Of a stretch of DNA of 64,000 nt, positions 42,607-51,499 are shown piece by piece. The DNA is from Psychromarinibacter halotolerans (GTDB taxonomy: Bacteria; Pseudomonadota; Alphaproteobacteria; Rhodobacterales; Rhodobacteraceae), in assembly GCF_029168315.1 (NCBI RefSeq), contig NZ_JARGYD010000011.1, positions 1 to 64,000 on the forward strand, in the 5' to 3' direction. Within the stretch, counting starts at the first letter, position 1. Every line of letters begins with the position of its first letter. The notes under the pieces were generated by a model. The model had not been told where the DNA came from and made no database searches. It saw nothing but the letters and a program-made list of their open reading frames with translations. The position numbers were made by a program, and so were the translations under genes.

Positions 42607-43548
42607 ATGCTGACCTTTATCATCAAGCGTCTGCTGGCGACGATCCCGGTGATGATCTTCGTCGCGCTGTTCGTATTCTCGCTGCTGTACCTCGCGCCCG
42701 GCGACCCGGCGGCGGTGATTGCAGGCGACCACGCCACCGCCGAAGAGGTCGAAGCGATCCGCGAGAGCATGGGCCTGAATCGCCCGTTCCTCGTGCGCTT
42801 CGCCGACTGGAGCCTGAGCGCCCTGCGCGGCGATCTTGGCACCTCGATCTACACCAACCTGCCCGTGTCCGAGCTGATCCTTCAGCGCGTCGAGCCCACC
42901 ATGTCTCTGATGGTGCTGTCGCTGTTGTTCGCGGTGGCGGTCGGCGTGCCGATGGGCGTGCTGGCGGCGTGGAAAGCCGGCAGCTGGATCGACAAGGCGA
43001 CGATGGCCTTCGCGGTGCTCGGCTTTTCGGTGCCGGTCTTCGTCGCGGGCTACGTGCTGTCGTGGTTCCTTGCCCTGAAACTCGGCTGGCTGCCGTTGCA
43101 GGGCTATACCCCGCTGTCCGAAGGCGTGCTGCCGTGGCTGCGAAACCTGATGCTGCCGTCGCTGACGGTGGGGATGATCTATATCGCGCTGATCGCCCGC
43201 GTCACCCGCATGACGATGCTGGAGGTGCTGAACCAAGACTATGTCCGCACCGCGCACGCCAAGGGCGTGGCGCAGAAGGACATCCTGTTCCTGCATTCGC
43301 TGAAGAATGCCGCGGTGCCGATCATTACCGTCATCGGTCTTGGCGTCGCGCTGCTGATCGGCGGCGCGGTCGTCGCCGAAAGCGTCTTCGCCATTCCGGG
43401 TCTCGGCCGCCTCACGGTCGATTCCATCATGTGGCGAGACTATCCCGTCATCCAGGGCGTGCTGCTGGTCTTCAGCCTTGTCTACGTTCTGGTGAACCTT
43501 CTGGTCGACCTGACCTACACCCTTGTGGACCCGAGGATCCGGTACTGA
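42607..43548 (+). CDS. peptide/nickel-type ABC transporter permease (DppB/GsiC-like)
   Basis: 313 residues starting MLTFIIKRLLATIPVM, the standard DppB opening. APGDPAAVIAGDHAT and GLNRPFLVRFADWS follow, the periplasmic insertion typical of the oligopeptide group. The EAA loop is DYVRTAHAKGVAQKDILFLH (about 217-236). Six membrane segments. With the DppC-like partner it forms the channel of a peptide-type importer. The ATPase (45418) and binding protein (51431) that complete it lie on the opposite strand beyond an IclR gene. Confidence 0.95.
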   Translation: MLTFIIKRLLATIPVMIFVALFVFSLLYLAPGDPAAVIAGDHATAEEVEAIRESMGLNRPFLVRFADWSLSALRGDLGTSIYTNLPVSELILQRVEPTMSLMVLSLLFAVAVGVPMGVLAAWKAGSWIDKATMAFAVLGFSVPVFVAGYVLSWFLALKLGWLPLQGYTPLSEGVLPWLRNLMLPSLTVGMIYIALIARVTRMTMLEVLNQDYVRTAHAKGVAQKDILFLHSLKNAAVPIITVIGLGVALLIGGAVVAESVFAIPGLGRLTVDSIMWRDYPVIQGVLLVFSLVYVLVNLLVDLTYTLVDPRIRY

Positions 43549-43550
43549 GC

Positions 43551-44453
43551 ATGAGCGACACCGCAACCCCCACGTCTTCCGCCATCCATTCCGGCGCAGT
43601 CCGCGCCCGCCTTGGTCGCAGCGCGCGGTTCCGGCGCTATCTGCGACGCTATCCTTCGGTCACCATCGGCGGCGGCATGCTGCTGCTGATCGCGCTGGCT
43701 GGCATACTCGCGCCGCTTCTGGGCACCGTGAACCCGTCCGAGATCGCTCCGACCCTGCGCCTGCAGCCGCCAAGCGCAGAGACTCCGTTCGGCACCGACA
43801 TGCTGGGCCGCGACGTCTATTCCCGCGTGGTCTACGGCGCGCGTGTGTCGCTTGCCATCGGCTTCAGCGTGGCGATCGTCGCATCGGTGATCGGGCTGGC
43901 GGTCGGCATGATCGCAGGGTTCGTGCGCTGGACCGACGGCATCATCATGCGGATCATCGACGCGATGATGTCGATCCCGTCGATCCTGCTGGCCATCGCG
44001 ATGATGGCCCTGACCCGAGGCTCTATCGCGAACGTCATCATCGCGATCTCGCTTGCCGAAATTCCGCGCGTGGCGCGGCTGGTGCGGGGCGTGGTGCTGT
44101 CGCTGCGCGAACAGCCCTATGTCGAGGCCGCGATTTCGCAGGGCGCGCGGACGCCGCGCATCATCCTGCGGCACATCCTGCCAAATACGGTGGCCCCGAT
44201 CCTGGTGCAGGCGACCTATATCTGCGCAAGCGCGATGCTGGTGGAATCGATCCTGTCCTTCATCGGCGCAGGCGTGCCGCCCGCGACGCCGTCGTGGGGC
44301 AACATCATGGCCGAGGGCCGGACCCTGTGGCAGGTGCGCCCGAACATCATCTTCTTCCCTGCCCTGTTCCTGTCGATCACGGTGCTGGCCGTGAACCTGC
44401 TGGGAGACGGCCTGCGGGATTCGCTCGACCCGCGCGTGGCGAAACGGATCTGA
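43551..44453 (+). CDS. peptide/nickel-type ABC transporter permease (DppC/GsiD-like)
   Basis: 300 residues. After a charged N-terminal tail, the DppC hallmarks appear: PFGTDMLGRDVYSRVVYGAR (about 84-103), the EAA loop QPYVEAAISQGARTPRIILRH, and the end motif VNLLGDGLRDSLDPR. Two bases separate it from the DppB stop. It is the last plus-strand gene before the convergent IclR gene. Confidence 0.95.
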   Translation: MSDTATPTSSAIHSGAVRARLGRSARFRRYLRRYPSVTIGGGMLLLIALAGILAPLLGTVNPSEIAPTLRLQPPSAETPFGTDMLGRDVYSRVVYGARVSLAIGFSVAIVASVIGLAVGMIAGFVRWTDGIIMRIIDAMMSIPSILLAIAMMALTRGSIANVIIAISLAEIPRVARLVRGVVLSLREQPYVEAAISQGARTPRIILRHILPNTVAPILVQATYICASAMLVESILSFIGAGVPPATPSWGNIMAEGRTLWQVRPNIIFFPALFLSITVLAVNLLGDGLRDSLDPRVAKRI

Positions 44454-44464
44454 CCCAATGGCGG

Positions 44465-44481
44465 GGGGCCGGTTTGGCCCC
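44465..44481. terminator. hairpin between convergent permease and IclR genes
   Basis: GGGGCC-GGTTT-GGCCCC forms a 6-bp GC-only stem 11 bases after the DppC stop and 12 bases before the IclR stop. It lacks a U-tract on either strand, so termination is only suggested. Confidence 0.4.
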
Positions 44482-44492
44482 TCGCCCTGCCC

Positions 44493-45305
44493 TTACAGGG
44501 CCAGTCCCGCGATGGCGTCGCGCATCGCCGACACGCACATCTCGGTCCGCTCGGCATCCATTCGGAACGCGGGGCCAGTGACCGTCAATGACCCCAGCGG
44601 CATGCCGCCCGCAGACAACAGCGGCATACAGATCCCGCGCGTCTGTGCGGTCGTCTGGCTTTCGCTGATGGCGTAGCCACGGTCGCGGATCTGCGCCAGC
44701 TCGGCGCGGATCAGCTCGGGGTCGGTGACCGTTTGCGGTGTGTACGCCGTCACGGGCTGCGACAGGACGCGGTCGATCTCGGTGTCGCGCAGGTGGGCGA
44801 GGATCACCCGGCCCGAGCCGCCCGCCGCGATGTGCATCCGGCGGCCGCGCGGGATCGACACGCGCAATTCCTGCTCCGACTCCAGCACCTCGGCATGGAC
44901 CGCCTCGTCGCCGCTTCGAATGGTCAGCATCACCGTCTCGGCGGTGGCGCTGCGCAGCCCCTCCAGCACCGGGCGGATGCGCGCCAGAAGACCGTCCTCG
45001 CCCCGCACGCAGTCCCCCAGCAGCCGCAGCTTGTCGCCCAACTCGAAACTGCCGCGCGCATCGCCATCCTGCAAAAGCCCGTTCGATTTCAGAACGCGGA
45101 TCAGCCGATAGGCGGTGCTTGTCGGGATGTTCAGCGCGGCGGTCACGTCGGCCACGCGCCGGGCCTCGGGGTTGCCGTCCAGAAACAGGTCGAGGATGCG
45201 GATGCCGCGTTCCAGCGACTGCAACTCGCCCCGGGCGGCGCCCGAGGTATCCTGATCCGGCCCAGCCGGGGCGTTGTCGTCCGGAGAGGCCGGAGGGGGT
45301 GTCAT
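44493..45305 (-). CDS. IclR-family transcriptional regulator
   Basis: 270 residues. After a Pro/Asp-rich N-terminal tail, the IclR winged helix runs at about 28-90 (SLERGIRILDLFLDGN, VADVTAALNIPTSTAYRLIR, LLQDGDARGSFELG). The effector domain follows with MHIAAGGSGRVILAHL and the conserved end TRGICMPLLSAGGMPLGSLT. It follows the ATPase gene by 112 bases and may be the last gene of that operon. A TTTCCAC/GTGAAAA repeat at 51481-51499 upstream of the binding-protein gene resembles IclR-family operators, so it probably controls the minus-strand transport operon. Confidence 0.92.
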   Translation of the reverse strand: MTPPPASPDDNAPAGPDQDTSGAARGELQSLERGIRILDLFLDGNPEARRVADVTAALNIPTSTAYRLIRVLKSNGLLQDGDARGSFELGDKLRLLGDCVRGEDGLLARIRPVLEGLRSATAETVMLTIRSGDEAVHAEVLESEQELRVSIPRGRRMHIAAGGSGRVILAHLRDTEIDRVLSQPVTAYTPQTVTDPELIRAELAQIRDRGYAISESQTTAQTRGICMPLLSAGGMPLGSLTVTGPAFRMDAERTEMCVSAMRDAIAGLAL

Positions 45306-45417
45306 GGCGATGTCTGTCCGCGCGTCTTCGGTTCGGTCCGTCACCTTAGCCGCAGGTTTGCCGCACTGGCAAACGGTTGCCCCGGAAAGACCCGGCCAGG
45401 CAGCGTCCGTCGCCACA

Positions 45418-47262
45418 TCAGGCCGCGCGGGGCGTGCGGTGGTTCCATTCCTCGCCCCACACCATGACGCTGTGCCCTGCCGAAACCTCGCGGTATTCGC
45501 GCACGGGGACCACGAAATCGGTCGCCCGCGTCGGGTTCATGATCTCGTCGTTCACCACCGCACGCTTTTCGTGGCGACGGGCCGGGTCGGCGATCGGGAC
45601 CGCAGACAACAGGCGCTTGGTATACGGGTGCTGCGGGCTCTCGAAGATCGCCGCGCGGGGACCTATCTCGACGATCTCGCCAAGGTACATGACCGCGACG
45701 CGATGGCTAACCCGTTCGACCACGGCCATGTCGTGGCTGATGAACAGATAGGCCAGCCCCATCCTTGCCTGCAGGTCCAGCATAAGGTTCAGCACCTGCG
45801 CCTTCACCGAGACATCCAGCGCCGAGACGGATTCATCCGCGACGATCAGCCGGGGGTTCACGGCAAGCGCGCGGGCGATGCAGACCCGCTGCCGCTGGCC
45901 TCCCGAGAATTCGTGCGGATAGCGGTCGGCCATCTCGGGATGAAGTCCGACGTTCCGCAACAACTCTGCCACCTGCTCGGCGACGCCAGAGCGTTTCGCC
46001 ATGTCGTTGATCAGCAGCGGCTCGGCAATCGCCGCCCCCACCGTCATCCGCGGATTGAGCGAGGCGAAGGGGTCCTGAAAGATCATCTGGACGTGCCGCC
46101 GCTGGTCGCGCAGGCCGGACTGGCCCAGCGTCGTCAGATCGACACCATCCAGCAGCACCGTCCCCGCCTGCGGCTTCACAAGTCCCATGACCGACCGGCC
46201 GGTTGTCGACTTGCCGCAGCCGGATTCGCCCACCACAGCCAACGTCTCGCCCGGCTGCACGCTGAAGGACACGTTCTCGACCGCGTGGACCCGCCCGGAC
46301 ACCTTGGACAAGATCCCCGACCGGATGTCGAAGCGCGTGGTCAGGCCCTTCACGTCCAGCACCGGAGGTTCGTCAGCCTTCACGGTGTCGGGCACCTGCA
46401 CGGGCACATCGGCCAGCCCCGTCTCGCGGTCGACGGTGGGAAAGCGCATCGGTTTGGCCTGCCCCTGCATCGACCCAAGTTTCGGCACAGCCGCCAGCAA
46501 CGAACGCGTGTAGGGTGCCTGCGGGCGGGCGAAAATATCGGCGGTGGGGCCCGTCTCGATCTGGTCGCCGTTGTACATCACGACGGTGCGGTCCGCGATC
46601 TCGGCCACCACGCCCATGTCGTGGGTAATAAAAAGCACCGAGGTGCCCTCTTCGTCCTGCAGCGTCTTGATCAGGTCGAGGATCTGCGCCTGGATCGTCA
46701 CGTCCAGCGCGGTGGTCGGCTCGTCCGCGATCAGCAGCTTCGGCTTGCACGCCAGAGCCATCGCGATCATCACCCGCTGCCGCATCCCGCCCGAGAACCG
46801 GTGCGGATAATCGTGGAACCGCGAGGCCGCCGCCGGGATGTGCACCTTCTCCAGAAGGCGGATCGTCTCTGCCTCGGCCTCGGACCGCGACACACCCCGG
46901 TGCAGGACCAGCGCCTCGGCGATCTGGAACCCGATGGTCAGCACCGGGTTCAGCGAGGTCATCGGCTCTTGGAAGATCATCGCGACGTCGTTGCCGCGAA
47001 TGCCGCGCATCGTTTTTTCGGACTGCGTCGTCAGTTCCGTTCCCGCCAGCTTGATCGACCCCTCGACACGGCTCATGTCCGACGGCGTCAGCCCCATGAT
47101 GGACAGCGCCGTCACCGACTTGCCCGACCTGGATTCGCCAACCACGGCAAGGGTTTCGCCCGCCGCGATGTCGAACGAGATGCCGTTGACCACCGGGCGC
47201 CATTCGCCGTCGACGCGGAACGAGGTGGTAAGGTTCGAAACGGAAAGGATCGGCTGGGTCAT
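45418..47262 (-). CDS. dipeptide-type ABC transporter ATPase with two fused nucleotide-binding domains (GsiA/DppDF-like)
   Basis: 614 residues with two complete ABC domains. The first half has Walker A GESRSGKS (Arg where Gly is usual but outside the invariant positions), signature FSGGMRQRVMIAMAL and Walker B LIADEPTTALD. The second half has GESGCGKST, FSGGQRQRVCIARAL and LIVADESVSALD, where Ser replaces the usual Pro of DEP. Each domain ends with the oligopeptide-type tail containing PYTRSLLAAVP and PYTKRLLSAVP. This one chain replaces the separate DppD and DppF ATPases and would serve the permeases at 42607-44453. Confidence 0.95.
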   Translation of the reverse strand: MTQPILSVSNLTTSFRVDGEWRPVVNGISFDIAAGETLAVVGESRSGKSVTALSIMGLTPSDMSRVEGSIKLAGTELTTQSEKTMRGIRGNDVAMIFQEPMTSLNPVLTIGFQIAEALVLHRGVSRSEAEAETIRLLEKVHIPAAASRFHDYPHRFSGGMRQRVMIAMALACKPKLLIADEPTTALDVTIQAQILDLIKTLQDEEGTSVLFITHDMGVVAEIADRTVVMYNGDQIETGPTADIFARPQAPYTRSLLAAVPKLGSMQGQAKPMRFPTVDRETGLADVPVQVPDTVKADEPPVLDVKGLTTRFDIRSGILSKVSGRVHAVENVSFSVQPGETLAVVGESGCGKSTTGRSVMGLVKPQAGTVLLDGVDLTTLGQSGLRDQRRHVQMIFQDPFASLNPRMTVGAAIAEPLLINDMAKRSGVAEQVAELLRNVGLHPEMADRYPHEFSGGQRQRVCIARALAVNPRLIVADESVSALDVSVKAQVLNLMLDLQARMGLAYLFISHDMAVVERVSHRVAVMYLGEIVEIGPRAAIFESPQHPYTKRLLSAVPIADPARRHEKRAVVNDEIMNPTRATDFVVPVREYREVSAGHSVMVWGEEWNHRTPRAA

Positions 47263-47293
47263 CGGTGTCTCTTCTCTACAGATTTCGCGGCGG

Positions 47294-48334
47294 TCAGCGG
47301 GGTGTTGCGGTATCTAGAACCGGCGTGCGGGCCGCGCCTGTCGCCGGCTCAGAGGGCCTTGCCCCCTGCGGCAGCGACTGACGAAACCGCGCGGCGTATT
47401 CCGCGATCCCATCCGGCAGGCTCAGCTTCGGCGCCCAGCCCAGCAGGCGTTTCGCAGCCGAAATATCCAGCGGCGCGCGCATTTTGACGTTCTTCGCCTC
47501 AAGCGGCGTCAGATCCTCGCCGATCTCGATGTCGGCGCCGGGGATCTCGGCGCGGACCATCGCCGCCACCTGCGAGGCGGTCCACGTCTTGCCACAGGCG
47601 ACGTTCAGCACCCGCTGTTCCCCGGCGGTCCAGCGCGGCGCGTCCAGTGCCGCACAAACGGCGTCGCAACAGTCTGCGACGTGGGTATAGTCGCGCATCA
47701 TCGCGCCGCCGGTGGCGAACCGTGTGGGGCGCCCCAGCACCGCGTTCTCAACCATCGGCTTGACGTACAGCGGGCTTCGCATGCCGAACCCGTAGATCGC
47801 GGTGACCCGCAGGCTGAGAAAGTCGAGGCCGTGGAACTCGGCATAGGACATGCCCACCGCCTCGGCCATCATCTTGGATGTGCCGTAGTGCGAGGCCGGG
47901 TTGCCGTTCCGAACCGAGAACACAGGATCGGATTCCGACAGGCTGTCGCCCGCCCCGGCATGGTAGGCCGCGTTGCTGGACATGAAGATCACCTTCCGCA
48001 TGTCCGTCTGGCGGGCCACTTCGCAGACGTTGACCAGCCCCATGACATTGGTCTGGTAGGTCGTCAGCGGCTGCTTCAGCGACGGCTCGTGCCCCACCAG
48101 CCCGGCGGTGTGGATGATCGCCTCGATCTTCTCGGTCCGGCACACGTCGAACAGGCGCGCCAGGTCGCCCACGTGACCAATGCGCGTGCGTGCGGCCAGA
48201 TCGGGCGCGATGATCAGCGCATCGCCAGAGGGTGGCACTATGTCCAGCCCGACGGGATCGTCGCCGCGCCGGGCCAGCGCCCCGATGATGGAGCTGCCCA
48301 GAAAGCCAGAACTTCCGGTAACAAGGACCTTCAT
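47294..48334 (-). CDS. NAD-dependent epimerase/dehydratase family protein
   Basis: 346 residues of the extended SDR type. The cofactor motif is GSSGFLG (7-13), HTAGLVGHEPS follows, the serine is in FMSSNAAYH, and the catalytic pair is in HYGTSKMMAE. The C-terminal substrate domain includes MMRDYTHVADCCDAVCAAL and RVLNVACGKTW. Family members act on nucleotide sugars or on simple sugars and sugar acids. In an operon of binding protein, M81 peptidase and transporter ATPase, a catabolic dehydrogenase or epimerase acting on the imported compound is more likely than polysaccharide synthesis. Confidence 0.88.
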   Translation of the reverse strand: MKVLVTGSSGFLGSSIIGALARRGDDPVGLDIVPPSGDALIIAPDLAARTRIGHVGDLARLFDVCRTEKIEAIIHTAGLVGHEPSLKQPLTTYQTNVMGLVNVCEVARQTDMRKVIFMSSNAAYHAGAGDSLSESDPVFSVRNGNPASHYGTSKMMAEAVGMSYAEFHGLDFLSLRVTAIYGFGMRSPLYVKPMVENAVLGRPTRFATGGAMMRDYTHVADCCDAVCAALDAPRWTAGEQRVLNVACGKTWTASQVAAMVRAEIPGADIEIGEDLTPLEAKNVKMRAPLDISAAKRLLGWAPKLSLPDGIAEYAARFRQSLPQGARPSEPATGAARTPVLDTATPR

Positions 48335-48374
48335 GCGCGGGCCGCCGTCGGCGCCGAAGCGGGTTGAAGTGACA

Positions 48375-49853
48375 TCAATGGATCAGACCTCCGGAAGCGT
48401 GCTCGTCCAGCGGCCAGATCGGCCGCCGCACCTTGGCATAGGGGATGCGGGTATAGTCGCGACGTTCCAGCAGACCGTCGGTGTGAATGTGGACGATCTC
48501 GGCGGCGATGGGCGCATAGGCGGCGCGGAAATGGGTGCTGGATTTCAGCACCAGCACGCCCCGCGCGGTCGGGTCGATACCGAGGTTGGTGAAGGTTTCC
48601 AGCCCCAGCGCCTGCGTGCGCGCCGTATTCAGCACGATCTCGACCCCGCCAATGCGGATCGCCGCGCAGTCGCCAAGCGCGACCTTGGTCGGGCCAAAGG
48701 TTTGGGTGCAGTCGCGGGCCAGCGCGATGACCTCGACCACGGCATCGACCGGATCGCCCGAGGCCGGGCCGGTCTTGCCGCCGAAGCGCAGCGGGAAGGT
48801 CGCGCCCAGCCCCGCAGAAAAGCAATGCTGCGTCGCCACCGGGTCCCAGACCGGGCCGACGGCGACGTCTTGCGCGTCCCGCGCCAGCAGCGCACGGATC
48901 AGCGTGGTATTGTCCGACGGCGCCCCCGCCCCCGCGTTGTCAGCGGCATCGGTCACGATAATCGGCTTGCCGCCGCCCGCCTGCGCGAAGGCATGGTCCA
49001 GCCCTTGCTCGACCTCGAAGAAATCAATCGCGGTCTTGCCGCGCAAGGTCTGGAACCGTCCGCCGACCTCGGTCGCGACCGCGTCGGCCAGCGCCTTGTC
49101 GCCATCGGTGACGACCAGCACGCGGCCGCCAAGGTCGGGCACGTCGCCGTAGCAATAGGCGTGCGACACCGAGATCGAAAGGACGCCGTCGGTCTTTTCC
49201 TTTTCGATCACCCAGTCGACGAATTCGCGCATGACCGGATCTTGGGTCGGGTACGCACCCAGTTGCTGGCAGTCGTAAACCGACATGACCGGCGCAATGT
49301 CGCCGCGATGCTTGGCAAGGATCAGGTCCAGCAGTTCCTCGGCCCGGTCCACCACGTCGGTGTGAGGATATTCCTTGTACAGCACGATGACGTCGCACAG
49401 CTCCACCCGCTTCAGGCTGAGGTGGCAGTGCAGGTCGAATTCGACGCCAAGGATGCAGTCGGGGCCGATGATCGCGCGGACACGGTCCAGAATGTCGCCC
49501 TCGACGTCGTCATAGCCGTGCGCGACCATCGCGCCGTGCAGGCCCAGCATGACCGCGTCCAACGGCATCGCTGCGGCGAGCTCTGCAAGGATCTGGTCAC
49601 GCATCCATTCATAATCGGCGCGGTTGGTGACACCGCCGGGGCTGGCCGCAAAGCAGCTGCCGTCGATCGCGGTGAAACCGTCCCTCGCCGCCCGTTGCCG
49701 GGCGACGAAGGTGGGTGCTGTGCAGAACATCGGCTCTGAGTCCGGATGCTCGCCCGGTCGCAGGAAGACGTACTCGCGAAAATTCGCGAGGCTGGTCGAG
49801 ACCGGCGCGAAGGTGTTGGACTCGGTCGCCAATGTCGCAGTGAACAGTCGCAC
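48375..49853 (-). CDS. M81-family metallopeptidase (MlrC/microcystinase C-like)
   Basis: 492 residues from a GTG at 49853, three bases after the binding-protein stop. It begins RLFTATLATESNTFAP, the M81/DUF1485 opening. MLGLHGAMVAHGYDDVEGD, VEFDLHCHLS and YKEYPHTDVVDRAEELL are the conserved metal-site blocks. The C-terminal MlrC domain starts near FEVEQGLDHAFAQAGGGKPI. MlrC in sphingomonads cleaves linear microcystin products; other members are uncharacterised amidohydrolases common beside peptide-type ABC importers, as here. Confidence 0.9.
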   Translation of the reverse strand: MRLFTATLATESNTFAPVSTSLANFREYVFLRPGEHPDSEPMFCTAPTFVARQRAARDGFTAIDGSCFAASPGGVTNRADYEWMRDQILAELAAAMPLDAVMLGLHGAMVAHGYDDVEGDILDRVRAIIGPDCILGVEFDLHCHLSLKRVELCDVIVLYKEYPHTDVVDRAEELLDLILAKHRGDIAPVMSVYDCQQLGAYPTQDPVMREFVDWVIEKEKTDGVLSISVSHAYCYGDVPDLGGRVLVVTDGDKALADAVATEVGGRFQTLRGKTAIDFFEVEQGLDHAFAQAGGGKPIIVTDAADNAGAGAPSDNTTLIRALLARDAQDVAVGPVWDPVATQHCFSAGLGATFPLRFGGKTGPASGDPVDAVVEVIALARDCTQTFGPTKVALGDCAAIRIGGVEIVLNTARTQALGLETFTNLGIDPTARGVLVLKSSTHFRAAYAPIAAEIVHIHTDGLLERRDYTRIPYAKVRRPIWPLDEHASGGLIH

Positions 49854-49856
49854 GTA

Positions 49857-51431
49857 TCAGGCCTTCGTGACGCCGTAGAACACGGGGAAACCGGGCTGGA
49901 TGCCCTCGATGGTCGTCCGGTAGGCCGTGGGCAGGAAGAATTGGCCCAGCGGGATGTACGGCACGTCCTCGAACACCTGTTCCTGGATCGCGGCGCAGGC
50001 GGCTTTCTGGGCCTCGAAGTCCGGCGCTTCGAACCATTCGGTCCGCAGGCGTTCCAGTTCTTCGCTGACCGGCCATCCCGGAGGCGCGCTGTCGCCGTTG
50101 CCGCGCGTGTTCTGGTGGCTGGCCGGGTCGAGCGTGTCGATGCCCGCGATGTAGGTGAACGTGATGTTCCAGCCGCCCTCTTCGACCGGGTCGCGCATCA
50201 CGCGGCGGCCTTGAAGGGTGCTCCAGTCCATCGGCTGCAGATCGACGTTCATTCCCAACCGCTGCAGCAGGTCGGCGGCCACCTCGGATTCCGCCTTGAT
50301 GACCGGACGGTTGCTGGGCGACAGCAGCACGACGGGTTCGCCGTCATAGCCGGACTCGGCGATGATCCGGCGCGATTCCTCTAGGTCGCGCGGACCGTTC
50401 AGCGCCTCCATCCCGGCGTCGCTGTCCATCGGAGTGCCCTTGGTGAAGACCCCGACGCCGGTGTTCGACATCTCGGGGTCCGCCCCTGCGACCGCGGCCA
50501 TGAAGTCGGACTGCGACACCGCGTGAAGCACCGCGCGGCGGACTTCCGGGTTGTCGAACGGCGGGTGCAGCGTGTTGAACCGCAACGCGCCCTGGTTGCC
50601 GGTCGGGTCGGTGATTTCCACGTTCACGTCCGGGTTGCTGGTCAGGATCGGCAGCAGGTCGGTGACCGGCGACTGCACCCAGTCCACCTCGCCGATGGCC
50701 AGCGCGTTCACCGCCGTGGCGTGGTCGGGCATGATGTGCCACTCGACCCGGTCGAAGTTGACATGCTTGCCGCCTGCGGTCCGGTTCGCAGCCTCGTCGC
50801 GCGGGACGTAGCCTTCGAAGCGGTCATAGACGACGCGGGCACCCTGCACGCGTTCCTCTTCGTTAAAGCGGAACGGACCGCTGCCGATGATTTCCGAGAT
50901 CTGCTCGGTGTGCGAGGCAGAGGCAAGGCGTTCCGGCATGATCGCGCACATCGAAGAGGCCAGCTTGGCCAGTGCGTTCGGCAGCAGCGGGAACGGCTGG
51001 TGCAGGCGGAACTGGATGACATTATCGGACGGGGCGGTCAGCTCGGCGGTGGCGGCCATCAGCGACTGGCCGAACACGTCGCGCCCGGACCAACGCTTGA
51101 TGCTGGCCACACAGTCACGCGCCAGCACCGGCTCGCCATCGTGGAACGTCAGGCCGGGACGCAGGGTCAGCCGCCACAGCAGACCGTCTTCCTCGATCGT
51201 GTGCCCCTCGACCATCTGCGGCTTGATGTTGAACTCGGCATCGGTGCCGTAAAGCGTGTCGTACACCATGTACCCGTGGTTCCGGGTCAGGTTCGACGAG
51301 GTCCAGATCGGATCCACCACGCCGAGATCCGAGGATGGAACGAACCTCAGGACATTGCTCGACTGCGCCCGCACGAATGACGGGGCAGCAAAGAGGGCGG
51401 CCCCCCCTGCAAGAAAGTGACGACGTTTCAT
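49857..51431 (-). CDS. peptide-type ABC transporter binding protein (SBP_bac_5)
   Basis: 524 residues starting MKRRHFLAGGAALFAAPSFV, a Tat-like signal with cleavage near VRAQ (about 23). The mature protein has the SBP_bac_5 signature: LTLRPGLTFHDGEPVLARDC (about 89-108), IGSGPFRF, and the late PGWPVSEELERLR. AAGGAGACCG precedes the ATG. It is the first gene of the minus-strand operon (binding protein, M81, epimerase, ATPase, possibly IclR). It captures an oligopeptide-like or conjugated substrate for the split importer. Confidence 0.95.
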   Translation of the reverse strand: MKRRHFLAGGAALFAAPSFVRAQSSNVLRFVPSSDLGVVDPIWTSSNLTRNHGYMVYDTLYGTDAEFNIKPQMVEGHTIEEDGLLWRLTLRPGLTFHDGEPVLARDCVASIKRWSGRDVFGQSLMAATAELTAPSDNVIQFRLHQPFPLLPNALAKLASSMCAIMPERLASASHTEQISEIIGSGPFRFNEEERVQGARVVYDRFEGYVPRDEAANRTAGGKHVNFDRVEWHIMPDHATAVNALAIGEVDWVQSPVTDLLPILTSNPDVNVEITDPTGNQGALRFNTLHPPFDNPEVRRAVLHAVSQSDFMAAVAGADPEMSNTGVGVFTKGTPMDSDAGMEALNGPRDLEESRRIIAESGYDGEPVVLLSPSNRPVIKAESEVAADLLQRLGMNVDLQPMDWSTLQGRRVMRDPVEEGGWNITFTYIAGIDTLDPASHQNTRGNGDSAPPGWPVSEELERLRTEWFEAPDFEAQKAACAAIQEQVFEDVPYIPLGQFFLPTAYRTTIEGIQPGFPVFYGVTKA

Positions 51432-51480
51432 CTTTCGGTCTCCTTGTGCCAATCCGCGCTGTCCCGCGGCTGAATTCCTT

Positions 51481-51499
51481 ATTTCCACTATGTGAAAAT
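51481..51499. promoter_or_regulatory. IclR-type operator candidate upstream of the binding-protein operon
   Basis: A-TTTCCAC-TAT-GTGAAAA-T is an inverted repeat with one mismatch in 8-bp arms and a 3-base centre, a size and composition usual for IclR-family boxes. It lies 50 bases before the ATG of the binding protein whose operon ends with an IclR gene. Confidence 0.5.
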
